From Ignavibacteriaceae bacterium (lineage in GTDB: Bacteria; Bacteroidota; Ignavibacteria; Ignavibacteriales; Ignavibacteriaceae): a stretch of DNA of 55,689 bases. Positions within the stretch are counted from its first letter, which is position 1; every line of letters begins with the position of its first letter. Of this stretch, positions 1 to 8,580 are shown one piece after another. The DNA lies in NCBI GenBank assembly GCA_008933765.1, contig WBUK01000018.1, positions 1 through 55,689 of the forward strand, in the 5' to 3' direction. The notes beneath the pieces are model-generated. The model ran no database searches, was not told the DNA's origin, and saw only the letters and a list, made by a program, of their open reading frames with translations. The position numbers were made by a program, and so were the translations under genes.

Positions 1-995
1 TCTTCATACAGGTCGTTTTCCGAGAGGACCTCACTGCCGGCAACCGCTTCACCTTTTTTAGCCACGGAAGCATTATAGAGGCTAAGCGCGGAAAAATTCC
101 ACCACCGCTTTTTTTGCATGTAAGAGTGAGCGGCAGTGCCAAAAGAGAGATAATTTCCGCAGTTCCAGTAGATTAAATTGTGTCTGCACTCGTAACCGGG
201 TAAGCAGTAGTTGGAAACCTCGTAGTGCCGGAACCCCGCTGCCTCCCAAAAATCGATTGTAGTCTCATAAAGTTCTGTGTCAATATCCTCATCCTGCATT
301 TCCACCCTGCCGTCGAGCACCATTTTATTCAAAATTGTGCCCCGTTCCAAAATTAAACTGTAAGCCGAAATGTGCTTAACCGGCAATTCTGCAGCAACTT
401 CTAAGTTCCGAAGCCATTTTTCTTTCGACTGCCCCGGCAGGTTAAATATCAGGTCAAGTGAAATGTTGTCAAATCCAACAGTGGCAGCGTCTTTAACCGT
501 TTTAACAGCAGCTTCCCCCGTGTGAATGCGTGTAAGAAACTTCAAATCATCTTCATCAAAAGATTGAATACCAATGCTGACGCGGTTAATTCCAACAGCC
601 TTAAAACCGGCAAATTTTTCAGGAGAAATTGTGCCCGGGTTGGTTTCCATGGTAATTTCGGCGTCAGGCGACACTTCATAATTCGCTTTTATGCACGAGA
701 TAATTTCGCCCAAATACTCCGGTTCCATCAACGAGGGGGTGCCGCCGCCGAAATAAAGCGTCGAAAAACGGTAGCTGCCGGAATAAAGCGGAGCGAAATG
801 CTCAATTTCCCGCTTCAGTGCAGCAAGGTAAGCCGCTTTATTATCTTCTTTAATAATGGAATAAAAATCGCAGTAAATGCACTTGTGGTCGCAAAAAGGA
901 ATGTGAACATATATCCCCGCTTCCTGCTTATCGCCAACTGAGCCGTAACTTATTAAACCGGTGCTTTTAACTCCCGGGGTTGAACCATTAACCAT
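1..995 (-). CDS. hemW: HemW-like radical SAM protein (partial, C-terminus outside window)
   Basis: Reading the minus strand from the ATG at 995 gives 331 residues that run off the left edge. The N-terminal part carries HIPFCDHKCIYCDF with Cys35, Cys39 and Cys42 in the CxxxCxxC arrangement that binds the radical-SAM 4Fe-4S cluster. GGGTPS follows about 45 residues later, and the RWWNFSALSLYN segment near the window edge matches the conserved RWWN region of the family. HemW proteins are related to oxygen-independent coproporphyrinogen III oxidase but act as haem chaperones; the family is about 370–390 residues, so roughly 50 are missing here. An in-frame TAG lies two codons upstream of the ATG and fixes the start. 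It lies downstream of recN on the same strand, 113 bases away, possibly co-transcribed. HemN-type oxidase activity cannot be fully excluded from sequence alone. Confidence 0.9.
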   Translation of the reverse strand, partial: MVNGSTPGVKSTGLISYGSVGDKQEAGIYVHIPFCDHKCIYCDFYSIIKEDNKAAYLAALKREIEHFAPLYSGSYRFSTLYFGGGTPSLMEPEYLGEIISCIKANYEVSPDAEITMETNPGTISPEKFAGFKAVGINRVSIGIQSFDEDDLKFLTRIHTGEAAVKTVKDAATVGFDNISLDLIFNLPGQSKEKWLRNLEVAAELPVKHISAYSLILERGTILNKMVLDGRVEMQDEDIDTELYETTIDFWEAAGFRHYEVSNYCLPGYECRHNLIYWNCGNYLSFGTAAHSYMQKKRWWNFSALSLYNASVAKKGEAVAGSEVLSENDLYE

Positions 996-1090
996 CAACT
1001 AACCTCACAATACTCTTTGGCAATGGAGGGCGCACTTACATCAACAAATCTCACAATACTCTCCGGTAATTGAATTGAGGGTGCACTTAA
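993..1090. repeat. Imperfect direct repeat between hemW and recN
   Basis: A stretch of about 46 bases is present twice in tandem, with CATCAAC at 993 and 1039 and CACAATACTCT at 1006 and 1052 (offset 46 in both cases). Each copy ends in a GAGGG(C/T)GCACTT block. The left copy overlaps the first codons of hemW. No function is apparent. Confidence 0.7.
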
Positions 1091-1108
1091 AAACAACCTG
1101 AATTAACT

Positions 1109-2830
1109 TTAATCGAACAGCCCCCCTCCATCGATTAGCTCCCTGGCGCTTTTAATAGCTGCATCCGTTACCTCCGAGCCGCTGATCAGCTTAGCAATTT
1201 CGTTCACTTTATCCGCCGCTGAAAGCCGGTTGATGTGTGTGGAAGTGGCGCCATCTTTCTCGATTTTCACAACCGAAAAATGAATATCCGAAAAAGCCGC
1301 AATCTGCGGAAGATGCGTTATTGCTATTATCTGATGAAACCCGGAAAGCGACTTCAAAGCCCCCCCCACTTTCTGTGCTATCCTTCCGCTGATGCCGTTA
1401 TCCACCTCGTCAAAAACTAACACAGGTATTCTGTCCATCCCTGCAAGCACCGACTTAAGCGCAAGCATAACACGCGAAATCTCGCCGCCGGAAGCCACCT
1501 TCACCAATGGTTTGGGCTCCTCACCCGCATTGGTTGAGATGTAAAATTCAACCGTATCCGCGCCATCCTTGTTGAATTTCAAATTCTTTCCGTTGCAGAC
1601 AACCGTGTGGTTATCTTTCTCGTTTGCTTCTTCCTGAGTTACCTTAACCTCAAAATTTCCGCTTTTTATCCCCAGTTCGGCAAGTTTGGCAACAATTTGT
1701 TTGGAAAGCTCTCCCTTGTTTTTTCTTCTTTTTTCGGAAAGCTCAAGCGCTAATTTACCGCAGGCTTCTCTTGCTTGTGCGATTTCTTTATTAAGTTCTG
1801 AAAGATGTTGTGCAAAATTATCGGCTAAATCAATCTCAGTGAGAAATTTTTCCCGTGCTTCCAAAACCGCCTCCAACGAGCCGCCGAACTTCTGTTTCAG
1901 CCGGTTAATTGCCAGCAGTCGTTCGCGGTTTGCTTCAAGTTTTGCGGGGTCAAGGTCGATGTTGTGCCTGTAATCTCTGATTGTATCTGCGCTGCCTCTT
2001 ATTCCTGCCAATGCCCCCTCCAAATCGGGAAGAAGTGGTACAAAACCGGGATCAATCTTAGCAAGTGCCTCAATCTCTTTTAATGCAGAAGAAACAAGGT
2101 CATAAGCTGAAACCTCACCGTCATAAAGTTTCGTAAATGCTTCGGAGGAGAGAGAAAGCAACTTTTCGGCGTTTTCCAAAATATTCAGTTCTCTTTCAAG
2201 TTCCTGATCTTCACCCGGTTGCGGCGCCACGGAATCAATCTCTTTCAGCCTGAAAGCGTAGTACTCTCTTTTCTCTTTCAGCTCTTCCCTTTTTCGTTCA
2301 ATCTCTTTTTGCGAAGCAATCAACTCCAAAAGCCTGCCCGATTCTTCGGCGAAACGCTCGCGCAAATCACCCGTTTTTGCGAAGCTGTCTAAATATCCGA
2401 TGTGGTTTTCCTGATGAAGTATCGCCTGATGTTCATGTTGCCCGTGAAGATCAACCAACCGATCGCCTATTTCTTTCAATAAATTAAGGCTGACAGGCGT
2501 ATCGTTCACAAAAGCACGGCTTGCACCCTTAACCGACACTTCCCTGCGGATTATTAACTCATCAGCAGCATCCGGTCCGTTTTCCAAAAGCAGCGCAGCA
2601 ATTCTATCCCTCTCTTCCCCCAAATAGAAAACTCCTTCGACAACCGCTTTTGCCGCACCATTTCTTACCGACTCAACATACGCCCGCCCCCCCAGAATAA
2701 GCCCAAGCGCATCCAACATGATTGACTTTCCCGCACCTGTTTCACCCGTTATAATATTCAGCCCTTTGCCGAAGTGAATCGTCACTTCTTTTATCAGTGC
2801 ATAGTCTTTAATGTAAAGCGAGGAAAGCAT
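1109..2830 (-). CDS. recN: DNA repair protein RecN (SMC-like ATPase)
   Basis: A 573-residue protein with the ABC/SMC head architecture of RecN. The N-terminal MLSSLYIKDYALI is typical of the family, the Walker A GETGAGKS is at residues 29–36, a long central region is rich in Glu, Lys and Leu and likely forms a coiled coil (about 150–380), and the C-terminal head carries SGGEISRVMLALK followed by VLVFDEVDNGISG (signature plus Walker B). The length fits full-length RecN (about 550–570). RecN is a cytoplasmic protein recruited to double-strand breaks for recombinational repair. It is followed on the same strand by hemW. The start at 2830 gives the canonical N terminus; no strong ribosome-binding site is visible. 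Confidence 0.96.
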   Translation of the reverse strand: MLSSLYIKDYALIKEVTIHFGKGLNIITGETGAGKSIMLDALGLILGGRAYVESVRNGAAKAVVEGVFYLGEERDRIAALLLENGPDAADELIIRREVSVKGASRAFVNDTPVSLNLLKEIGDRLVDLHGQHEHQAILHQENHIGYLDSFAKTGDLRERFAEESGRLLELIASQKEIERKREELKEKREYYAFRLKEIDSVAPQPGEDQELERELNILENAEKLLSLSSEAFTKLYDGEVSAYDLVSSALKEIEALAKIDPGFVPLLPDLEGALAGIRGSADTIRDYRHNIDLDPAKLEANRERLLAINRLKQKFGGSLEAVLEAREKFLTEIDLADNFAQHLSELNKEIAQAREACGKLALELSEKRRKNKGELSKQIVAKLAELGIKSGNFEVKVTQEEANEKDNHTVVCNGKNLKFNKDGADTVEFYISTNAGEEPKPLVKVASGGEISRVMLALKSVLAGMDRIPVLVFDEVDNGISGRIAQKVGGALKSLSGFHQIIAITHLPQIAAFSDIHFSVVKIEKDGATSTHINRLSAADKVNEIAKLISGSEVTDAAIKSARELIDGGGLFD

Positions 2831-2872
2831 TTAACAATTTTTGATCTGTAAAATGTGAAATGTTAAAAAGGG

Positions 2873-2929
2873 GGTGCCGAAGTTTTGCCAATCGATAAAT
2901 AATATCAATTCCCGCATATACCCGGCACC
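2873..2929 (-). terminator. Possible long-loop terminator after the DUF1232 gene
   Basis: GGTGCCG at 2873–2879 is complementary to CGGCACC at 2923–2929. Read on the minus strand, the second arm is followed by CCCTTTTT. The 43-base loop is long for an intrinsic terminator, so this is tentative. It would end transcripts of the DUF1232 gene ahead of recN. Confidence 0.35.
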
Positions 2930-2939
2930 GAAAAAAAGA

Positions 2940-3371
2940 TCAACTGTCGTAGTACGAGGTGAGTTCGTGCCCCAGAAACTTGAGAACCGCACCTATCACA
3001 CCCATATCGTCCATATATCCGAAAAGCGGTGCTATATCGGGGATGGCGTCAATCGGTGAAATAAAATAGATAAGCGCAGCAACTACTATCGCTTTTCTGT
3101 ACCATGAAACGAACGGATCGGTCATATAGTGTACCAAAGCGACAATATCCCGGACAAAAGAAATTTTAATTCCGCTCTCCTTAAGTTTTTGCCAAATATT
3201 AGCGTGCACAAACTCGGCGCGCTTCTCAAACTCGGCTTCATTCTCGATGAAATCGAAATTATAATCTCCCTCATCCGTACCATTTTCGTTGTTACCGTTA
3301 TTCGGAACATCATAAAAACTAAGATGTTCTTCTCCAAGTTGATCCATGGTTTTTTCTTCAGTATCTTCCAT
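2940..3371 (-). CDS. YkvA/DUF1232 family membrane protein
   Basis: The C-terminal half contains the DUF1232 (YkvA) signature: YRKAIVVAALIYFISPIDAIPD followed by PLFGYMDD and a second hydrophobic stretch, consistent with a short membrane hairpin with the conserved SPIDxIPD motif. The N-terminal 60 residues are acidic and low in complexity. I chose the ATG at 3371 (143 residues) because AGAGAGGATATC provides a good Shine-Dalgarno site just ahead of it. The longer frame opening at 3419 would overlap the end of the upstream peptidase gene. The family has no firmly established biochemical function. It follows the S9 peptidase gene by 16 bases and is probably co-transcribed with it. Confidence 0.85.
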   Translation of the reverse strand: MEDTEEKTMDQLGEEHLSFYDVPNNGNNENGTDEGDYNFDFIENEAEFEKRAEFVHANIWQKLKESGIKISFVRDIVALVHYMTDPFVSWYRKAIVVAALIYFISPIDAIPDIAPLFGYMDDMGVIGAVLKFLGHELTSYYDS

Positions 3372-3387
3372 GATATCCTCTCTGTTA

Positions 3388-5424
3388 TTAATTGCTCCCG
3401 GGTGTATAATGTTTCTCAAACCAGTCGTAAACTGTCAGCCACCACAACCTTGAGTTTTGTGGTTTTGCAACAAAATGAGTTTCATCCGGGAAATATAAAA
3501 ATTTACTTTCAATTCCCAAGCGTTGCAGTGAAGTGAAAAGCTGAAAAGCCTGTTCTTCGGGCACCCTAAAGTCGTTACCGCCATGAACAACTAACATAGG
3601 AGTCTTGCAGTTTTGAATAAATTGATGAGGCGACCATTTTTCGTAGGCTTTTCTGTTGCTCCACGGTGTACCGCCCATTTCCCATTCAGGGAACCACAGT
3701 TGTTCGGTAGTGCCGTACATACTCTCGAGGTTAAATACCCCGGCATGCGAAACAAGTGCTTTAAATCTGTTCGTGTGCCCTGCAATCCAGTTTATCATAT
3801 AGCCACCGTAAGAAGCGCCGGCAGCAAAAGTGTTGTTAGAATCAAGAAAAGCGAAATTTTTCAGGGCATAGTCGTAAACATTCATTAAATCTTCATAGAC
3901 TTTGCCACCCCAGTCCTGCGAAATTTCATCGGTGAACTTTTGTCCGTAGCCTGTACTTCCTCTTGGGTTAGGCGCAATCACAACATAACCGCCTGCGGCA
4001 AACATCTGGAGGTTCCAGCGATAGTGAAATTCGTCGCTCCAGTTCCCTTGAGGTCCGCCGTGAATAAGGAAAATCAACGGATATTTAGCACTTGGGTTGA
4101 ACCCGGCCGGTTTTACCATAATCGACTGAACAGGAGTTCCACCGGCACCTTTCACGGTAAAAGTTTCGATTCCGTTCCAATCCATTTGGTTCAACACTTT
4201 TTGGTTCAGGTAAGTAATCCTTGTTACCATAGTTCCGTTTGTGTTAGCTGAAAAAATTTCATACGGCATAATTGAAGACTGGTTTCTGAAAAGGAATTTT
4301 GAGCCGTCGGCGGTTAACTGAAGATCGGCAATGTTCATACCGGTTAAAATTGCCAGCAGTTGTTTTGTTTCAATGTCCACACTGTAAACCTGGTTATACA
4401 CTTCGGAAGAGGCGATAAAATATATTTTTTTGCTGTCAGGTGACCAAATTAAGTTATCCGCACTAAGGTCAATCCCTGCAGAAATGTCGGCAAGATCACC
4501 GGATTTTCGGTTGTAAAGCATAATCCGTTTTTTATCCGCTTCAAAACCTTTTCTTTCCATAGAAGTAAAGGCGATGTAGTTGCCATCGGGTGAAAATACA
4601 GGCTCACAATCACTCCCTTCACTTTGTGAAATTTTCACCTGGTTGGGTTCGCCCCCTCTCAACACTTCGTTTAAGTTCACAACCCAGATGTCGTTATTAG
4701 TGCTTGTAGCAAGAAATCTGTCTTTGTTAGCCGTAAAAGCAATTTCCGAACCTTCGGGTGAAAAGTTAAAATCGTTATCGGAACCGAGTGCAACAGGCGG
4801 CACATCATAGTATGCACCCGGGGTAAGTTCATAATCTTTTTTGTTTGCTACATCCAGAAGAAAGAGATGGCTTCTTTTATCACCGCGCCAGTGGTTAAAA
4901 TCGCGATAGTAAAGTTCCGTGAACACGGAAGCTTTCACTTTGCTTTCTTCGGCTAATTTATCCTTGTTTTCGTTGCATTCATTATTCAAGCCGCAACTTG
5001 GGTAAACCGAAGCGGTGAAAAGAATATACTTGCCGTCGTTCGAAAACTTGAAGGAATTAACTCCCGCATAATAGTTCGTTATCTGTTGTTCATTCGCACC
5101 GTCGGGGTCACACAGCCAAATTTGGTCGTTATATATAAATGCAAGCTTGTTAAGAGCGGGCACAAAAACCGGGGATGACTCATTTTTTTCGGTGGCTTTA
5201 ATCTCGGTTCTCCCCGAGCCATCGGCGTTGATCGAGCTGATATTGCTGTTCCCTTTATTCATCTGCATGCTGTAAACGGAAGAAGAGTAGAAAATCTTAT
5301 TACCATCGGGAGTTATGGAAATTTTGTTTATTCTTTCCATTGCCCACAGGTCGTCTATAGTCATAAGTCGTTTTTGCGGCATAACAGCGATACTCATCAA
5401 AAAAATTAGCAGGAAGACTCTCAC
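3388..5424 (-). CDS. Secreted S9 family peptidase (prolyl oligopeptidase / acylaminoacyl-peptidase type)
   Basis: A 678-residue protein with an N-terminal signal-peptide-like stretch (MRVFLLIFLMSIAVMPQ), a central TolB/WD40-like beta-propeller (repeats such as SPDSKKIYF and SPDGNYIAF) and a C-terminal alpha/beta hydrolase. The catalytic triad is visible: Ser538 in GASYGGYM, Asp618 in GGNDFRVP and His650 in DETHF. NPRGSTGYG and HGGPQG are further S9C-type motifs and HGG probably forms the oxyanion hole. Such enzymes release N-terminal dipeptides or acyl-amino acids from peptides in the periplasm. Translation starts with GTG at 5424; AAAGGTGA seven bases upstream is a convincing ribosome-binding site. 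It has its own upstream region and is followed by the DUF1232 gene. Confidence 0.93.
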   Translation of the reverse strand: MRVFLLIFLMSIAVMPQKRLMTIDDLWAMERINKISITPDGNKIFYSSSVYSMQMNKGNSNISSINADGSGRTEIKATEKNESSPVFVPALNKLAFIYNDQIWLCDPDGANEQQITNYYAGVNSFKFSNDGKYILFTASVYPSCGLNNECNENKDKLAEESKVKASVFTELYYRDFNHWRGDKRSHLFLLDVANKKDYELTPGAYYDVPPVALGSDNDFNFSPEGSEIAFTANKDRFLATSTNNDIWVVNLNEVLRGGEPNQVKISQSEGSDCEPVFSPDGNYIAFTSMERKGFEADKKRIMLYNRKSGDLADISAGIDLSADNLIWSPDSKKIYFIASSEVYNQVYSVDIETKQLLAILTGMNIADLQLTADGSKFLFRNQSSIMPYEIFSANTNGTMVTRITYLNQKVLNQMDWNGIETFTVKGAGGTPVQSIMVKPAGFNPSAKYPLIFLIHGGPQGNWSDEFHYRWNLQMFAAGGYVVIAPNPRGSTGYGQKFTDEISQDWGGKVYEDLMNVYDYALKNFAFLDSNNTFAAGASYGGYMINWIAGHTNRFKALVSHAGVFNLESMYGTTEQLWFPEWEMGGTPWSNRKAYEKWSPHQFIQNCKTPMLVVHGGNDFRVPEEQAFQLFTSLQRLGIESKFLYFPDETHFVAKPQNSRLWWLTVYDWFEKHYTPGSN

Positions 5425-5752
5425 GGCTTCACCTTTCGTTTTTAAAAAGTGTTTAATAATGAACCAAAATTTACAAAAATTTAACGGGATTACAGTGGTG
5501 GTTTTTGATACAAAACTTTAATGCAGGAAGTGTTGCCGAAAAATTGTGAACCCCACTGATTAACTCGCTTCTTATCAGGTCAGATGAGCGAAGTGAATAT
5601 GGGGGAAAAACTGCAGCCAAGTTAGCTCTGTTTAATGGGGTATAATAATAAATTTCACCCGCTTGGGCAAAAAAAACTGCACCCGGGTTAGCTTTCCCGG
5701 AACTGCTTCCTGATTACCAACGAAAGACATTCCCGGTTATCCGCAAAAAAAA
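5425..5752. other. Intergenic region between the S9 peptidase and the T9SS protein
   Basis: About 330 bases without a convincing gene. The right-hand part holds a GC-richer stretch with no open frame, and the part next to 5424 is AT-rich and must hold the peptidase promoter. No repeat, tRNA or recognisable regulatory RNA was seen. Confidence 0.5.
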
Positions 5753-5783
5753 GCTGCAACCGGATGAATAAACCGGTTGCAGC
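5745..5783 (-). terminator. Rho-independent terminator of the T9SS beta-propeller gene
   Basis: A perfect 11-bp inverted repeat, GCTGCAACCGG (5753–5763) and CCGGTTGCAGC (5773–5783), encloses a 9-base loop. On the minus strand the hairpin is followed by eight T (5745–5752). It lies 31 bases past the stop of the gene ending at 5815. Confidence 0.93.
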
Positions 5784-5814
5784 CCATTAGCTTCAACTGT
5801 TCAAATTTGCTGAT

Positions 5815-8277
5815 CTATTTGAGTAAACTCATTTTTTTAACTGCTGTATTATTACCTGAGGTAAGTTTATAGATATAAACACCGCTCGGAATGTTTGAAG
5901 CATTAAAATCAACCGTATGGTAACCGGCGTTCATTTTTTCATTTAATATCGTTGCCACTTCCTCACCAAGAGTGTTATAGATTCTGAGGGTTACAACCTC
6001 ATCGCTCGGCAGTACAAACGATATTGTTGTTGCCGGGTTGAATGGGTTCGGGTAATTCTGCATAAGTGTGAACTGTGCCGGTGAACCAACCTCAACCTCA
6101 CCCGAGAGATAGTGATATTCAAAAGTGCCGTCGTAATCTTTTTGTTTCAACCTGTATGAGTATGTGCCGGCGGAAACTTCGTCAGTATATTTATAAAGTG
6201 TGCCGCCGGTATTGGTGCCCATACCCTTTACAAAACCAAGCTCTTTCCATGCACCGTCACTTCCTTTTCTTTCAACATAAAACCCGCTGTTATTTGTTTC
6301 AGTTGCGGTTTTCCAGTTTAAGAATACAGTGTTTCCGTTAACATCTGCCGTGAAGGAAGCAAGTTCAACCGGTATAATGGTTGGTAACGGAATTTTGAAA
6401 ACGGTGGCGGCATTTCCTGCAACACCTGAAGCTGCGTATATCGTGTCAGGATGAGCCAGCCAGAGTGAGAAAATGTTGGTAATCAAGCCGGTTCCGTAGC
6501 CTGTCCAGGTTGCACCTGCATCCGTAGAGCGGTAAATCGCACCAACCTGTCCTGATACATATACTTCATTCGCACCTCTTGTAACAACTGAATAGTTCTG
6601 TACATTTTGAAACTGAGCGGGAAAGCCGGTCGGCCCCCAGGTTAAACCACCGTCACTTGTTGACCAAACATAACCTTGCCCGCTCAATCCTACGGACCCG
6701 ACAATATAGCCGTGAAGCGAGTCAGCCATCTTTATACCACCACTTGGCTGAGTGGTTGGGAAGTTAACTGAAATTACCGTGAAGCTCTCACCCGCATCTG
6801 TTGATTTCAACAGAACAGTCCTTGAACCGCTTACAAAAACAGTGTTAGCATCAACAAACTCAATAGCACCCCAGGAAGCATTCTGACCGTTCACTGACCT
6901 GTTCACCCAGGTATTTCCGCCGTCTGATGTTTTCCAGATATTTCCTGCGTTACCAACAGCAATACCCAAATTTTCGTCATAAAAACTGACTCTTGAAAGT
7001 GCCTGAATTCCGATGTTGAAGACAGAATCCCATGCAGCACCGCCGTTGAGTGTTCTGTAGATGTTGCCACCGGAACCGACAGCAAAGCCCTTTGAACCGT
7101 TAATCATGTGAACCCCGCGAAGGTCTTTTGAAAAATCAGGAATATTTGCTGTGTTCCATGTTGCACCCCAATTGTTTGAATAGAGCACATGTTGCCCTGT
7201 AGCCGCTGAAGAACTTTGCCCTACAGCAACAATAGTGCCTGCCGGGTGGTAACCATGAACAGTTTGAATAACACCAATTTTTTGGGTTTTCGAATTTGTC
7301 TGCCATGTTGCGCCGGCATCGGGTGAAAAGTAGTTAGCACCAACAGAACCGGCAATAAACATTTTATTCCCCTCTATGGTTAAGTATTGGCTCGTGCCCG
7401 CCCAATCAGGCGAAGGTGTGTTAAAAGGTACACGAGAGACAGTAGCGCCAGCGTCGGTGGTTTTTAAAAGCTCCCATGCGTCACCGGTAACATAAATTTC
7501 GTTCGGCGCTTTGATTATAATTGCACGAAGCCCGGAAGTTAACCCCGTGTTAATAGTTGTCCAGGTTGCACCACCATCAGTGGTCTTGAAGAAACCACCC
7601 GCAGCGCCACACGCATATCCGGTGTTGGCATCAATAAATTCGATGTCATATATTGTTCCGGTTCCTGCAGCCGAAGCCGTCCATGTTGCACCGCCGTCAG
7701 TTGTAACCCTTACATTCGCAGATGCATTAGTGGAACCGGCAACGATAATATGATTAGCTGAAAAATATTGAAGAGCATAATAAGTAGTGGCAGGAAGTGT
7801 AGCGTTAGTTACCCAGGTTGAGCCACCATCAGTAGTTCTCGAAAGTTTAACACTTGAAGTCCCAACAATATAACCGTTTAATTCATCGGTAAAATAAAGG
7901 TCGTAACCGGCTACTGAAGAAGTGAAAGAACCGGAACGATTCTGGAAAGTAGCACCGCCGTCTCCTGTGTATGTAACCCCGCCGGTGCCGGTTAAGAACC
8001 CCTTGTCTTTATCAAAAAATTGCGCTTTATTAACGATATAGGTAATAGCGCCGCCACTTGGAACGCCGGCGTTATAGTTAATCGACCAGTTCTGCCCGTT
8101 GTTTGTCGATTTCATAAAAACCCCACCTGAGCCAACAGCGTAAAGTGTGTTAGCATCCATATATTTAGCCCAATATAAAGACATTGGGAAAGGTTTCGGG
8201 TGCGAGTACTCAAGCCCCAAAGGTCCCTGTGCGAAGAGAAAACTTGTGAGCAACAAGAAGAAAAAGATTTGTTTCAT
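5815..8277 (-). CDS. T9SS type A sorting-domain protein with YCF48/BNR-like beta-propeller
   Basis: An 820-residue exported protein. It begins with a signal peptide (MKQIFFFLLLTSFLFAQ) and continues with about a dozen repeats of the form TTDGGATW / STDAGATWTG, the Asp-box/YCF48 repeats of sialidase-like propellers, to about residue 640. A fibronectin-like stretch follows (PVELASFTADVNGNTVFLNWKT). The C-terminal type IX sorting domain has YPNPFNPATTISF, GEEVATI and SGVYIYKL and ends in KKMSLLK. The sorting domain implies transport through the outer membrane and release or attachment at the surface. Substrate or binding partner is unknown. It is a distant relative of the three T9SS proteins at 20.9–41.6 kb and has its own terminator. 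Confidence 0.9.
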   Translation of the reverse strand: MKQIFFFLLLTSFLFAQGPLGLEYSHPKPFPMSLYWAKYMDANTLYAVGSGGVFMKSTNNGQNWSINYNAGVPSGGAITYIVNKAQFFDKDKGFLTGTGGVTYTGDGGATFQNRSGSFTSSVAGYDLYFTDELNGYIVGTSSVKLSRTTDGGSTWVTNATLPATTYYALQYFSANHIIVAGSTNASANVRVTTDGGATWTASAAGTGTIYDIEFIDANTGYACGAAGGFFKTTDGGATWTTINTGLTSGLRAIIIKAPNEIYVTGDAWELLKTTDAGATVSRVPFNTPSPDWAGTSQYLTIEGNKMFIAGSVGANYFSPDAGATWQTNSKTQKIGVIQTVHGYHPAGTIVAVGQSSSAATGQHVLYSNNWGATWNTANIPDFSKDLRGVHMINGSKGFAVGSGGNIYRTLNGGAAWDSVFNIGIQALSRVSFYDENLGIAVGNAGNIWKTSDGGNTWVNRSVNGQNASWGAIEFVDANTVFVSGSRTVLLKSTDAGESFTVISVNFPTTQPSGGIKMADSLHGYIVGSVGLSGQGYVWSTSDGGLTWGPTGFPAQFQNVQNYSVVTRGANEVYVSGQVGAIYRSTDAGATWTGYGTGLITNIFSLWLAHPDTIYAASGVAGNAATVFKIPLPTIIPVELASFTADVNGNTVFLNWKTATETNNSGFYVERKGSDGAWKELGFVKGMGTNTGGTLYKYTDEVSAGTYSYRLKQKDYDGTFEYHYLSGEVEVGSPAQFTLMQNYPNPFNPATTISFVLPSDEVVTLRIYNTLGEEVATILNEKMNAGYHTVDFNASNIPSGVYIYKLTSGNNTAVKKMSLLK

Positions 8278-8308
8278 TTGTTCGTCCGTTTTGTTAAAAA
8301 GTTCAGTA

Positions 8309-8316
8309 CAAAATTA
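8309..8316 (-). promoter_or_regulatory. Candidate Bacteroidota-type -7 box
   Basis: On the minus strand this reads TAATTTTG, a perfect match to the TAnnTTTG element of the primary sigma factor in Bacteroidota. It lies 31 bases upstream of the ATG at 8277. No good -33 TTG is seen at the expected distance, so the call is tentative. Confidence 0.4.
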
Positions 8317-8580
8317 TCCATAGCGTAAGGCTTACAGTTTATCTTTTTCGGTCAAATGTTATTCATTTTTGGACATTGTGCAGAATTGCCGTCATTTTCA
8401 TACTTATTTTGCTTTTAGAAAAGAGTGCTGTAATAGGTTTGAAAAGATTTTCAGCTATCGTAACAAACTATATGTTATCACTTTTTTTCGGCTTGAATTA
8501 ATGCTGATTCATCTTAGTGTGGCGGGATATAATCGACCCGTAAAACAAGCGTAAAACAGGCGTAAAACATCTCATTCCTA
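8317..8580. other. Intergenic region with short CGTAAAAC iterations
   Basis: Roughly 260 bases without a credible gene. The only structure seen is three near-tandem copies of CGTAAAACA at about 8538–8570, immediately downstream of the stop codon of the large hybrid regulator. Confidence 0.5.

Noticed and set aside
522..941. Plus-strand frame of 139 codons
   Set aside because: It lies antisense to the well-supported hemW frame, which has radical-SAM motifs on the minus strand.
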